In this document: piece by piece, positions 24,479 through 37,202 of the stretch
How positions within the stretch are numbered: position 1 is the stretch's first letter
How the letters are laid out: the number at the start of each line of letters is the position of its first letter
The notes under the pieces: model-generated
What the model was told of the DNA's origin: nothing
Seen by the model: the letters and a program-made list of their open reading frames with translations, nothing else
Database searches by the model: none
Position numbers and translations under genes: made by a program
Source: Holothuria scabra
Lineage: Eukaryota; Echinodermata; Holothuroidea; Aspidochirotida; Holothuriidae
NCBI GenBank assembly: GCA_037179385.1
Contig: CM074179.1
Coordinates: 74,203,719-74,267,718, forward strand
DNA: 64,000 bases
Direction of reading: 5' to 3'

Positions 24479-25552
24479 GTGAAGACATGTAGATTTAGAT
24501 ACAAGTTCCGACCAATTCTCCCAACCTTTTGCAAAAGTATCCTTAGCATACATTGGTATAAACAAATGTGTAGGAAGTTTAGGGTACGTCTGAAATCGAA
24601 ACAAGCAAAATCCAAGTAAAACCGCATCGAAAAAATAATAATCATGATAAATAAATAAAAACAATATATATATATATAAATGAATGAATAAAAAATGAAC
24701 AAGAGGGCAATCCGCGGAGTTTCTGATCTCATCGCTAGCAAACGCGGGATTTAATTCTATCAAGCTCATTGTTTTCGTACGAAAATTGCCCATGGTGTTT
24801 GATGTGCTAGAAGCGCGTTCCAGAAGTGAAAATAATGATGTCAGCGTGTTTTAATTTGGCTTACTGGATGTTACTGATCATACGCTGTAGGTGTGTTACC
24901 AATACGCGCGCACGATAGAACCTTAGCAACAATTGTTGCACAATGTACGCCTGGATGAAAAAATAGAAAAACGCGCAACGCAGTGACGTCAGTATGATGA
25001 CCTCTGTGAGGAGCTTGCACCAAAGGTAAATAGGTCAAATTCAGCGGACGTACTAGTTGTACATCCCGTTAAGCACCACATTCCTTTACATAGCTTCCGT
25101 GTGTGTTATTTGTCCTCCAGAAGGTGGTTGCGTTAGTTGGCTTTTACACGCGTGTAAGCTCCCTATAGTAAGGCCGAGACGAACAAAACGCGTATCATTG
25201 CATGTTACACCAACAAATTCGGACAGCTGATTAACCAGTCAGATACGCGCGCTTAGCCTACCATACGAGCATTACGAAGTCTACTGCGTGCGGCCACACG
25301 CGTCATTAGGGGGCTTTAGATTACACGACGTGGCCAGGGCGACGCGGCGTTTTACCCCACAGTTCACGTCTTCGAGCTGGCGTCCGCGCCCTGAAAATAT
25401 TGCGCTTTAGATTTCTACGACGCTGCATGAAAGTCGCGTGGTGATATTCGAACTTCGTTTGAAAAGCAGACGCGCAAACCGAGCTGTTAATGGTAACAGC
25501 CAAACCCCCCCCCCCCCCAAATGATTACTATCGAAATATGACCTGAAACCTT

Positions 25553-26025
25553 TGACCTTTGACCTTCACTTCCGGAAATCTGCGAGACACAAGTTCTAAC
25601 CCTGGAGTACCTTCCCACCAAGTTTGAATAAGATCGGTCCAGCCCACTAGGAGGAGTTAGAGTTACAAATTTCCTCTTTTTCGCTTAAAAATAGACACTT
25701 CTCCTTCTACCACGTGACCTTTGATACCTGTTGTCATGGTAACCATATATTTTGGTAGATCTGTATATTCTCATGATACGTGCAAAGTTTCATGTCAGTG
25801 CGATGTTCCATTACAGAAATAAATTAAAATACATGATTTTCACCAAATTTTCCCTTTGATCTCTGACCTTTGACCTTTACTTCCGGTTATGCAGTATGTA
25901 CAGTGGTGGTTCCACCTAGGGTACCTTCTAACAAAATTTGAAGAAAACGGCCGAGCCGTTTAGGAGATATTAGCAAAACAAAAATTCACACACACACACA
26001 CACACACACACCTACACACACATAC
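25553..26025. repeat. Duplicated repeat unit ending in (CA)n, with DR1 motifs
   Basis: Two related units begin with TGACCTTTGACCTT (25553-25566 and 25864-25877), continue with a CTTCCGG segment, then ACCTTCYAACMAARTTTGAA, and the second runs into a (CA)n tract at 25986-26023. This pattern resembles LINE 3' tails that end in a microsatellite. TGACCTTTGACCTT is a perfect DR1 site of the type bound by HNF4/RXR-class nuclear receptors; here it belongs to the repeat. Confidence 0.55.
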
Positions 26026-26399
26026 ATGTTTTGACCGTCAATCGGGGACACATTTTTTTTTTTAACCATGAACATGTGGATATCCCCACTTTGGGTTTAT
26101 TGACACTTGACTCGGGGAAAAACTCCCATGTCCCCGATTTACTGGTACTACACAGATACACATACACCCATGCACCAGCCCACGGTTTGTCACCTAATGT
26201 TAGGTGCACCACATGGAAATTGGGGAAAACGCCAAAATGCTTCAAACTTGCTGGCTGTGGTACATCCTTGAAACGTGAGAAATTCAACTGCATGGCTAAT
26301 TTTGTATTTGGCAATTGAGGATATCCCCACTTGCAGGTGTATCCACACTTTCCCGGAGAAAAAAAGCCCATGTCCCCGTTTTACACCAAAAACATACGC

Positions 26400-26413
26400 G
26401 CCCACACGCACAC

Positions 26414-26450
<37 letters not shown>
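26400..26450. repeat. (CA)n microsatellite
   Basis: Tract of CA dinucleotides, about 50 bp. It belongs to a second, diverged unit (26319-26460) related to 26080-26180, both containing GGATATCCCCAC and CCATGTCCCCG. Confidence 0.95.
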
Positions 26451-26451
<1 letters not shown>

Positions 26452-28044
26452 GGACACGTTTTGACCCCTCACACAGAATTGGAGTTTTGGTTACCTTGTG
26501 GGACCCCACCTAAGGTTAGACCCTTGGACTAGTAACTTGGGGGCACCAACCATTACCATGGCAACAGTGCCTTTCAGCTGGCATTCCCATTTATAGCTCA
26601 ACGGGCAAAGGGATTGCAATATCTAATCCTCCTCACGGAGCGATGAGATAATAAAATGCCTTTAAGACTTAGCAGTCAAGCTATATCGGCTTGATATAAC
26701 AATGAATAAACTTTATTTGAATACCTGGAAAACTATTTTATCAAGAAAATCTGGTTTTTATGTGGCCATATATACAAAATTCTTGATCCATTATGTTTTC
26801 CTTTCGTTGTGCTATCAGCTGTCTCAATACACTTTTTCAAACCTTAATTGTGAATGAGAAATTTTTTTGATGATGAAAATATTTAGAGTATTCAATACAA
26901 TTTTCACGAGGAAACTTTCATGTCTAATAACATTTTTCCCACAAGATGTATGAAGGCTTAGTGTTAAAACACTTAGCTTATATTCAGGGAGCTGTCCTAA
27001 TAGTTCGATGTTATACTGTACAAGTACACATCTCGTCATTGGATAGAAAGGCTAATGTTTAATAGTGGTGAAAGTGTTTAAGTGCTGGTTTATGTACATA
27101 AGTCGCCTTTTTTTGTTGGCCTTACTTAAAAATGCATAACACTGTAGTTTTTTCGACATCATTATTAACTTCCTGAGGTATCGTATTTCTTGTGCTTGTA
27201 CGCACGATTGCAACGGGAAACTTGTATCACCCCGCGAACAAATCAAGGTAGCAATAAACTACACTGCAACGCACTTGTATCGGCAGATCTTCGCTTTTTT
27301 TCCGCCAATTGCAGAGACAATGCAACTATATAATGTTGTAGAGGTGACCATTCACTGGCTTCACTGTTCATAAGGAATGAAATAAAGGAAATGGCCCATA
27401 TTGAAGTACTATAACGATACATACGTTCTAGGCAATAAGAATGAAAACAAACTGGAAAATCATTTATAAATTTAGGAAATGATTAACAAGTAGCGTGCGA
27501 ACGAATGGTGGAGAGGTAAGGGGAACAAGACTTACTTCGGATTCCTCCAACAGAAGATGTGGGTAGCTAAGCAGTTAGGACATCACCGAAAATGTGGACT
27601 GACTTTTTTGAGGGTCATGGAGCTAATTTGGCTTGTGAAGGACCTTATACTAGAGTGAGCTTGGATTAACACCGGCTAGCTAAGTTTTCTTTTTTCGACT
27701 CTTCTTAGAGGTTCACGGGGAAGGCATGTGATCGTCGTCTCTAGACAAGCTCCCTTGACCACCATTTAACGTCCCCACCCGGCGGACGTGAGTGTATCTC
27801 CAGTCTTTCGCCACTTTCAGCAAAGGCTGGATGGAGTACAAGTTTCTTTGTACCGCTGCACAACAGCTAAACTGAACAAGTGACACATTTTCTGAATCCG
27901 ACAATGACTTAAATCAGACAACTTCCTGAAACGGACAAGCAATGCCCACTTTTGTAATTCGAGAATTTTAAATTCCTCAAAAACACTGTGAATAGCTAGC
28001 TGAAGAAGCTCCTTTTTAGACCCCGGAAAATTTCCAAGTGGTTC

Positions 28045-28125
28045 CACAAGGGTTTAATCTGGAGGGCCCTCTAGCTTGCAAGGCAGTACACTCAACTACC
28101 GAGCCAACTTCACCCTCCAATATGA
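28045..28125 (-). repeat. tRNA-derived SINE head (degenerate)
   Basis: On the minus strand GGCTCGGTAGTTGAGTGTAC resembles a tRNA A box in its loop context and CAGATTAAACCC stands where a B box would be. No intact cloverleaf can be drawn, so this is a SINE relic rather than a tRNA gene. Confidence 0.35.
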
Positions 28126-28479
28126 TAGTGAAAAAATCGTGGATCTTTAAGTTTGGCTTAATAGGGGTACGGGTTGTTTTAGTTTTCTCGAAACAATGTA
28201 ACTTTAGCATGTTCCAGAATGAAATCACAAGTCTCGGAGCGGACCATGGCAAGATTTGTTATCTGAAAAGAGTGAATGGTTAATTGGTCAAGAAATATGC
28301 AACCAAGTTTAACCCTCTAAAGCTCTGTACAAAGTATTTGTTTAGTTGCATTTAGGACAGGAAAAAAATGCATCTTCACATTCAATTGAAATGAAATTGG
28401 ATAAGCTTTACACACCGCGGTTTCCATGGCCCTTGTATCATCATTTTATGAAACGGCTAGTACTCGATGAGTTAGTTAG

Positions 28480-28562
28480 TTGGTCGGTTGGTCGGTTGGT
28501 CGGTTGGTCGGTTGGTCGGTTGGTCGGTTGGTCGGTTGGTCGGTTGGTCGGTTGGTCGGTTA
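28480..28562 (+). repeat. (TTGGTCGG)n minisatellite
   Basis: About ten perfect head-to-tail copies of the octamer TTGGTCGG. The flanking TTTACGGCCCAGTTTGCAAC sequence has a relative at 53760-53810, so the array sits inside a dispersed repeat. The [14 protein letters not shown] frames across it are artefacts. Confidence 0.97.
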
Positions 28563-29589
28563 GATGGAGATTTACGGCCCAGTTTGCAACCTATTGGTTC
28601 AAGTCGAGCCGGCCAAGGCCTTTTTTCCAGTTGTGGCTTACTGGCTTGTTTTCGATACTCCGTTGCTTATGCAGATCATCACGCACTACGTCAGTAGGTT
28701 GAAATTTTAAAGTCTTTGGTATGACCCGACCTGGGCTAGTACTCGGTGAGTGTGAATGTAAACTGTGGGAGAAACTACGTTTCAGTTTTTGTCATGGATA
28801 TGAGAATAAACATGTAAACGTTTCTACCGAAAAAAAGGAGCTTTGATTTGATTTTTCTTCCGATGCACTACAAATCTACTCAGGAAATAAAGGTGTTGTT
28901 CTTAGCTTTTAAATGTATTTTAGTCTCCAATCCTTATCAAAATACACTTCTTTTGAATTTGAGGTAAGTGGTGTTGTGGGATCACAAGGAAGGCCGTCGT
29001 ATGGTTGCACTGCCGTTTCGGTGCGACGATGTATTTAAATCTGTCCTTATTTTATATGGGTTAGTCAGGGTTAGATTTATGCTTAGTGTATACCGTATGT
29101 ACGTTGTTGCTCTTGTTGTTGTTGCTGTTGAAATAAAAATACCTTGTTTGCAATGATTGGAAAACAGCAAAACCATTCTTGTCTACTAAAATATCAGCAT
29201 TGTTTATGATCCCACAGTATGTCCACAAATCGGTGTTTGGCATTTTACAATTTAGGTATCTAGACATGACGCTTCATATCTGCATGCATTTTATGGAGAA
29301 TTTCGTCTTATTTCAAGACTTCATGATCTCCTCTATTTAACCCATTTTTGTCGGAAAAAAGGATATCACAGTCTCTCAGTACCATTTGCAATGCCCCTTT
29401 TAGACCTGGATCTAACATAAATTACTTAAGAATAGTATGCAAAAGACAATCAGGTCAGTTTACAGTTTCAATCAACCATCATTCAATAAGGCTGACTTCG
29501 CCATCTTTATATCTATGGAGAGGTTTGATGAAGGTTTTATGATTCTACATGCACTTTACTTACTAACCCTTTCATTACTAGTTCCACTC

Positions 29590-29970
29590 TTAAAATGATT
29601 GCACACCTGCCTTGGTAACAGAATATCCCATTTGAGATAACTGAACGGAGCAAACCAAGTCTAGATTTGTAAGGTGTGTAAAAGTGTCTATCAATTTGGT
29701 TTGAACTTGAGGTAGGAATGCATCAAAAGATTTCAAATAATTTTTCATTTTTTGTCTAACTTTCTGCAGAGTTCTATACTCATGATAGCGTTTAACTTCC
29801 TTTAGGATAACAAACTTATTAGGAGCTATTCTGCTACTCTCTCTCCAAGATATGATAAAATAACATGACTCCCAGGGGACATCTGTGAGATTCTTGGACA
29901 CTCCCAACAAAACTAAGGCCTCAGTGAAGTCTTCACTGCTTAGGCGTTCATGAATAATGACGGAACTCAC
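29590..29970 (-). CDS. Unrecognised ORF, possible exon
   Basis: About 127 codons open on the minus strand; the initiating codon is GTG and the frame continues a few codons upstream (to about 29990), so an internal or terminal exon is likelier than a whole gene. The product is balanced in composition, with a central WESCYFIISWRES segment, a basic helix-like stretch (KEVKRYHEYRTLQKVRQKMK) and a C-terminal region with DLVCSVQLSQMGY. No domain family is recognised. Upstream, GTTTACAG and GATGTGAG could serve as acceptors. It is the least repeat-like ORF between 24 and 40 kb, but this is weak evidence. Confidence 0.3.
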   Translation of the reverse strand: MSSVIIHERLSSEDFTEALVLLGVSKNLTDVPWESCYFIISWRESSRIAPNKFVILKEVKRYHEYRTLQKVRQKMKNYLKSFDAFLPQVQTKLIDTFTHLTNLDLVCSVQLSQMGYSVTKAGVQSF

Positions 29971-30539
29971 AGTGAGTCCGGCTCCCCTCTCACATCACAA
30001 TCTTTCTGTAAACACCTGTTTATCATCCCATGAATCCGTAATGTAAACCTGTAATAATATGACAAAAACAGTAATCTCAGTCTTCACATTACATACCATT
30101 TGACTTTCTGGTTTAACATCCTTCTAAGTAACCTGTCATGCTTGTACCTCTAAATTGGGGTAAGTACTTCATTTCCAGTTGAATATTAAGGGCATTATGG
30201 TAGGAAAAGTGTTCAATTAGTTTCTTCTCCTCCTGATGCAGCTGTGAATTTGGTTCTTATGTGCCGATATTTATATACCGTATACAGTAATTTGGTTTTC
30301 TTTAATGCATGTATCGTGTACATCTTGTAGAACATATGAAATGTCACCGTCGATCTTTTTTATTCATTTTATATCTAATGCTAATGCACTTGCAGGAGGT
30401 TTGCTCAATTGTCGTAAGAAGGAAATTCACAGCATGTCATGTACTTAAAATTGAGCTCACATTTCTCTTTGGTATTATTAAGCTCTAACAAAAAGATGAA
30501 TCCAAACGCTACAAGATCGTGTCATGGTAAATCATTAGA

Positions 30540-30561
30540 ATATATATATATATATATATTA
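30540..30561. repeat. Short (TA)n
   Basis: About 22 bp of TA dinucleotides. Confidence 0.9.
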
Positions 30562-30959
30562 ATATTAAAAAAAATCCAACCGTTACCATTGTGTTTTCGT
30601 GAAGGAAGTATAACCGTGTAACCTAGCTATATACTTAAGCAATTGCAGTGCTTTCGTAACATTTCGAAGCTTAATTAACAGAAAGTGAAAATAGTTGTCT
30701 CGGAAATACAAGGGCTTTCTTTCCTGAGCGTAATACTTCCTTCTTAATAATTTTTATTCAGTTTAGCAAATGCGCCATCCCAATGTGAGACAAATAATTG
30801 CAAAGAAAAATTTGGTCCACTTCTTACATCAAGTAAAAAATGGCATGAGCATTAGAGGTATGAGATTGAATCATTGCCGTTCTTTTGGAATCGATGATAC
30901 TACGTCTTTTGCACAATCTGTCCAACATTATTAGATTTCTAAGCACTGCGGACACGCGT

Positions 30960-31150
30960 GACGACCTTAATGTATTAGCACCCCCTGTTGGCTGGGGGTT
31001 GCACAATATGTCCGCGGTATTTCCCGCATGTCTCAAGAGACGATTGAAAGAAAACTAAATTTGACCTTCAACCGAACTGGAAAATAAATTGAAACTTTCA
31101 ACTTTTTATCGAGTTGACTAACACCATATAACACATTCACGTTGTGTTGG
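30960..31150 (+). repeat. SINE-like dispersed repeat, copy B
   Basis: Diverged copy of 11690-11865: GGCTGGGGGTTGCACAATAT, GGTATTTCCCGCATGTC, AAGAGACGATTGAA and ATATAACACATTCACGTTG correspond in order. It carries about 40 extra bases in the middle. Confidence 0.55.
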
Positions 31151-34100
31151 ATCAGAGAAGCTGCAAGACGGGTCCTCTGGGATCCGCGGCCTATATCCTG
31201 AAAGCAAATGTTATTTATCTATGAGTGAAAGACTAAGACTACGTCTTCGACAAGGTTTACTCTTCTTAAGAAGATAAATGGTAATGCGGGTATAGAAATC
31301 TGTAGGATTAGAGGCAACCCTGGGTAGACCAATTTTAATTTGAAGTTCTGCATCAAGTGTTTGATAAATTTTAACCATTGAAATGATACGTCCTTACATC
31401 AAGTTTAAATGAAATTTGGTCTAGACATATTAAAACACCTCAAACGTATTTTTTCGGCATCATTACTTCCTCTAGGATATCTGATTTAGGAAGTTTGGAA
31501 GATGACTTTTGTACAATTATTTTAAAGTGGTACTAGTTCCCATAGAATCTATGTGCAGTGCGTGGGTAACCCTTCCATAGATATGGGAGGATGTGAAAGA
31601 TGAAGTTATCCTCAGATGAAGTTATCCTCAGAAAATCGTGCGGGATATGTCTTTCCAGCTTCCTGAACCATAGGAAACTAGAAGAGGGCATAAGAAAACA
31701 GCTTTGCTGGAGATGTGTTCTTTTTTCTCATTTTAAATGCGCCATTAACACGGAATGTGATCATTTCGTACCGGACTATAGCATTTTTCATGGGAAAAGG
31801 GGAGTGGAAAATATTAATTAGTCACATTTCTTCCTACTGCTTTTATCACAGACCAACAAAGGGTTAGAGTCACAATAACCCACATAAATTGGTATCTTTT
31901 TCATATTTGGTAAATATACTAATTGGACAAAACTAGGATTTATTACAACTGTAAATAAACCGTTAATTTTTGAGTGAAGCGTTTAATCTAAGAGGTAGTT
32001 GACAGAAATTAGAGCAGAATTTTTACATTTTGATACGAAATAGACAGAACACGCTTGGCCGTGCAAGTAATTTGGAATACTTTTAGTATAATATTTAAAA
32101 ATATGTCAGAGCAAACTCTTAGTTGGCGCGGAAACAAAACATACAATGAAACTGTGATATCGTTATCTTCGCTTTAAAAAAATGGTGTAATGAGCAAAGA
32201 TCATGAAGTCTTGACAAATTTGATTCTTAAAAAAATGAACGTTGATATTAAAAGTCACACCTAGATGACAAAGGTTGATTATTATAAATTAGAATGAACA
32301 ATGCTGACGTCTCAAGGACATGCTGAGTGTTTTCCCTTCATTTTACAGAAGTTAAATGTAGGAGACAGATCAGTTGGGTACATTTTAAATACAATAAGCA
32401 TAACCTAAGTGCGTCAAAATTAACCAAATAAAACAGGAGCAGTCTCATCTTTTCACCAAAGAGAACAAGAAGCCGATGGAATCTGACCACAACTGAAGGC
32501 TTTAAATTTCTAGCAGATGTTTTCCCCATTAATTCTTTAGAGAGGGAAGAAGCTTATATATAGCTTAATGGCTTGAAGCACAACATGTGTCCAGGAAGCA
32601 AGATAAAAGTTTTTCTTTGTGATGAAAATATCTACCCTCAAAAAAGTAATAAAATATTGAGAAATGATTTAATTTGATGTTTATAAAACAAACTTTTAGA
32701 GAAATTATACACATTGAAGGAAGGAATGTTTTTCCCTCAAATATAACAGGGGGAAACATTTATTCAACGTCGAAACACTGTCTTTACGTCCCCAATTTAT
32801 TATTTTGACCCAATCATTGCCATTGTGTATCTAAAACTCGACATACAGGTAATATCTTCCTGTTACGGCCATCACTAAATTGTGTTGTCTAAGCTGCCTT
32901 TAAATCTCCAAATAACAAGCAATGGAGAATGAAATTTGGAATCAAGTTATTTTACATTTTCCAAGTTTCATTCCAGAGTGGATGAAAATGAAACATCTCA
33001 GAACAATCTTCATGAATTTATGTTCTAAATCTTTAACACGTGGCTTGTTTATGTTGACGAAAAGAGTGATACTTCGAACGTCACTGCGATTTTGCGATAA
33101 TTAGCGAATATATTTTAATTCAAAACTAGAATCTGCAGATTTGATAAAAGAGTTAACTTGAAAAAGAAAAAACCCAAAATATGTCAAAAAGTTAAAAATG
33201 GTTTTGTGGTTGCTTACTTTCATGCTTTTCTTAGAGAGAAAGTTACCTGATGGCAACGTGCTAACTATGACAACATCCTGAATGAAAAGTGTGTTCATGT
33301 GTGATCATGTGCTAATGTGGTTACAGAGGTGCAAGGTTTGTAACTTTTTCCTTTAAAATCATTGGATTCTTAAAATAGTAAAAAACGTGTTTTAAAAATA
33401 TTGAGGTTTAATTTGGACTTCTACACAACATTAAGTTCACACGAAGATATCTGATGAGAGTATGTCAAACCTTCAAGGGTCATGTTCACTACTTAGGGCT
33501 AAATATTCGTACAATGTCGTTAGTGGCAGTGTCAACTGCGCGTGTAAAATTAATCAAACAAGGAAAATGAATGTCAATGTAAAAAAAGAAAACAACAAGG
33601 AGCAGATTGAAGGAAAAAGAAAGTTTCATTGGTTGCACTTGAACAGCAATGTGTTTCATACCTTAAAATATCGCTTTTTGTGCCTGACATAGTAAATAAG
33701 TCACATAAACAACGAACCAAATCTTTCCTTGCCGTTATTTCTCTCACATTGGCGTGGAAAATTTGTCAAACAGAATAATATTCGTATGACGGAAGAATCA
33801 CGCTCAAAAGAGGAAGCTCTTGTTTTTCGAGAACAGCAGTCGGTTTTCACTTTCTGTAAAATAAGCTTTAAAAGATTACAAAAGCACCAAAGTAGCCTAA
33901 ATAGATTTATTAGCCACAAAGTATGTAGCAGAAGAACACTCAGGAGTATGTTATTTCATGTTTTTCAAAATCACACAAATTTGAATAAAATTTCTTTTCC
34001 ATTAACTTGGTCGTAGCTTCTGAAGATCAAAACAAAGTGGTCTTTCCTACGGTCACCTTTGCCCTAAGGCCATAGAACTATATTTTAATTGTTGTGGCAT

Positions 34101-36998
34101 TTGAAATGTTGAAAGTTTGGTTGAACAAAATATTCTTGAGCAACAAACGACTGAGTTCTCTCTGTGGAAAACTTTTTCTTTGAAAAGAAATCTAACGTAC
34201 TGTTCTTTTTATGATATTCTATCACCCCATGTAAATAAATAAATGTTAGTTTTAAAGGGATAATTTTTTTTTGGCAAAACAAACGCAATATTTCCCTTTA
34301 AGTTTTATCGGTGAATCAAGCCGGTATGAAAGGACGTTATACTCATAAGGAAAAAGGTAAAAGTCACTTCACTTGACAAAGCTAATTGCTTTGAAACTTC
34401 TGTTTTCTCGGAAAACTTTCGAGAGCTCGAGAAGGTATTTCTATTTCATTCGTTCTATTTTGTAAAGGGTAGTACATTAATTGTGGACGGAATCCATAGG
34501 AATTAGTTCCTTATGAACACTAACACACGGTAATCGTGGCTTAATGTCCTTATTCGAATAACGAGTACCTGCCTAATTTAAAAGAAGACATATTATATGT
34601 TAAGTTTATTGAGAGAACTGACAAAAGGGGAATGATAAGTTTAAACTGAGACATACGATTGTTCTTGATACATCGAAGTGATTTTCACTTGCCACCAAGA
34701 AGCCTTCTCCAACCAAGTACGTGGGGTATTTATTAACGAAGTTCCAGACGATGATGTTGTCTTAACAGCAAAAATAATGGATAAATGACAAATGATAAAT
34801 TATCAAAATTACATGCGATTAAAAAGTTTTGTAATAATTTTGCGAAATATCTGGTTGAACCGTGTCTGTGGGGTTAACTTGCACAATGCAAAGAACAGTA
34901 AAACCTGCAAACCATCTTGAAGTCGCTATTTGACGAACAACTCAATAGCTTTTTTAAAGTAAGAAACCCTGTGTAGCAAATTTACATAGGGGCTCATTTA
35001 ATTCCATTTAGTTGTATGTGGTAAACACTATCCTGATTTAGTTTAGTGTAAATTATGTCTGATCTGAGTTGAAACGGGATATGAAAATGAAAATCTTTAT
35101 AAATTACCAGAAAAATTTCGAACCGAGAAGTAATTGTGCAAAGTATTTAATCCACCGCACTGCGCTTTGCTACAACCAAAAACGTCTGCCTATACAATTT
35201 CTCGTTTAGCCATCGCTTCCTCAAATCTTTTTCGGTTGGTGAAATATTAAAACATAACAGGGCTTAAGAGTAGACAACTCAGACGTTACAAGAAACTGTC
35301 AGATTTGACCTGATTAGTTCAGGAAAGGGATTGAATATTAACAGAGGTACGTCGCTGACTTACTTGCTCTCAGTTTTGTTTCCATTTATCTCTCAATATA
35401 TTTAAGACCCTTCGAAAGACTTAAGTGTATTTTTTAAAACATTAAGCAAAGGAGATGACAAAGTCGGGCGAATTTCTTCTGTTGGTTTGTGGTTTCTCAT
35501 AATCCCCTATGATCTTGAATTACCTTTAACATACTTATCATAACATCTTCATAAGTCGACATTTAAGAAGACAAGCCAAATGGCAACCAATTTGCTTTCG
35601 TAGTTGCCCCACATAAAACTTTCGGTTAAAAAAACATAATATTGACGACTACGGTTGAATTTTTCATACCACAGTGTATCCTTTCGTTATTAAATAAGAC
35701 TACCAGCAATATCTATTGACACTTTTTCAAAGCAACATCCATAGTATCTTTTTACAGTTTTAAAAGGTGTGGGCAAGTCTATGAAGAGTTCGTTTAAACG
35801 TTAGACAGTATGCACCATATGGTTGACGCTCCTTACGAAAATTGGCCAATATTGGTAAGGATCAGAGGGTTTGCCTTAGAATCGAAAAATTGCATATTTC
35901 CAAATAGCTTTTAATTTAGTGGACATGATTTTTAATTGCATGCATGATAAGGAGGAACCGCTTTCGAGTAACACCATCACAGTGACGTAGGTGAACCATT
36001 TTACAACATAAAGTGAATTTCATTAATATCTATAGCTGCTTCAGAGTATTCTCACCGATTCTTAGTCTTTACGGTAAATTGGATGGAAATGATTATTGTC
36101 TGGTAATGTAGAGGCTGCTTGATAACCGTACTATGGAAACCTTAGAGCCAACATTAAGTCTAGATTTTTTAACAAACAACAATTCTGCACCACAATCGTG
36201 CATTGGTTTATACCAACGAAAAATCACAATCGTAACTTAATGTTAAATATTTTCTAGAAACTTGCCATTTTTTTTTAAATTCTTTAAATAAAATCAAAAG
36301 TCTCTGACATATCAATAATTAACTAATTTTAAACGGATCACGTTGATTTATTTACTCGTGCCAGTACGATAGCAATGCCATATATTCCCTGTAACTGAAA
36401 CAACACATTTTAGTTGTAGTGAGCGGTTGCTTTGGATAAGTGTCAGTTTGAAAGTTATAAAGGTGTAATCCTCCCACTCAACACAATTCCTGTCCTCCTT
36501 TCCTACTAGTAAAGCCCTTCTCACAACTGCGACATACCCACAGGGTCTTGTATCAGGTTGAGCATATTCAAATTTCCTTTCTTCGGGTATCAGGTTAAAA
36601 AGTTTTTTTTTTCTTCATATTTTGACCCCTGGTGACGGCAGAAACCTTTTACCTATAGGACATCATGCGCCATGATAACGAGCAAAGCGCAACAAGCACT
36701 TTTTGGTAGCGCACCCACACATGCACACCTACACATGCACGCCCACTGTCTACACACGATATCAACATCGCATAGATTTCTTGCCTGTCTTCGACAAGAA
36801 ATAAAAAAAAAAAAACACTCATAAAAATGTGACATATGTCACATCTGTCTTGGAACTCTTGGGATCATTTCCGAGATAACACTGTGCTTAACAACCTACA
36901 AAATACAGTATCACTCGAGTCTTCAATTCATGTTCATCACAAATCATCAATAGCCTGAATGTGGGCTTTAGAACATATTGTAGTGATGTACAAATACT
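31151..36998. other. No recognisable gene
   Basis: Nearly 6 kb of AT-rich DNA. A 17-bp direct duplication (GATGAAGTTATCCTCA) lies at 31599-31633 and a perfect 18-bp palindrome ATGTGACATATGTCACAT at about 36828-36845. ORFs of 60-95 codons occur on both strands but none has a recognisable motif or convincing splice sites. Confidence 0.5.
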
Positions 36999-37006
36999 AC
37001 AGTAAC

Positions 37007-37194
37007 CAGTGGCGTACCCCCCCCCCTCCCCGTGGCGTGGTGGTTTGGGTAAGTAGGTTTAGCCCCCCCCCCCCCCGATTTAACCTTGAAATGCAAAAAA
37101 CACCTAAGATTGCGTTTTTTCTCTCTCCCTTTAGACTTTCCCCTCATGTCGTGATCCAACCTCACCCCATGACAAAATCGTGGCTACGCTACTG
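37007..37194 (+). mobile_element. 188-bp hAT-like MITE with perfect 8-bp TSD
   Basis: Starts CAGTGGCGTACCCC and ends GTGGCTACGCTACTG, an imperfect terminal inverted repeat. It is flanked by ACAGTAAC at 36999-37006 and 37195-37202, an exact 8-bp target duplication as made by hAT transposases. Two C runs inside are typical of the family. It is non-coding and shares sequence with 102-297. Confidence 0.85.
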
Positions 37195-37202
37195 ACAGTA
37201 AC

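Noticed and set aside
28045..28125. tRNA gene
   Set aside because: A-box-like and B-box-like words exist but no acceptor stem or cloverleaf can be formed.
28346..28702. 118-codon ORF with a VGRLVGWS repeat
   Set aside because: The repeat comes from the (TTGGTCGG)n minisatellite inside a dispersed repeat; no domain outside it.
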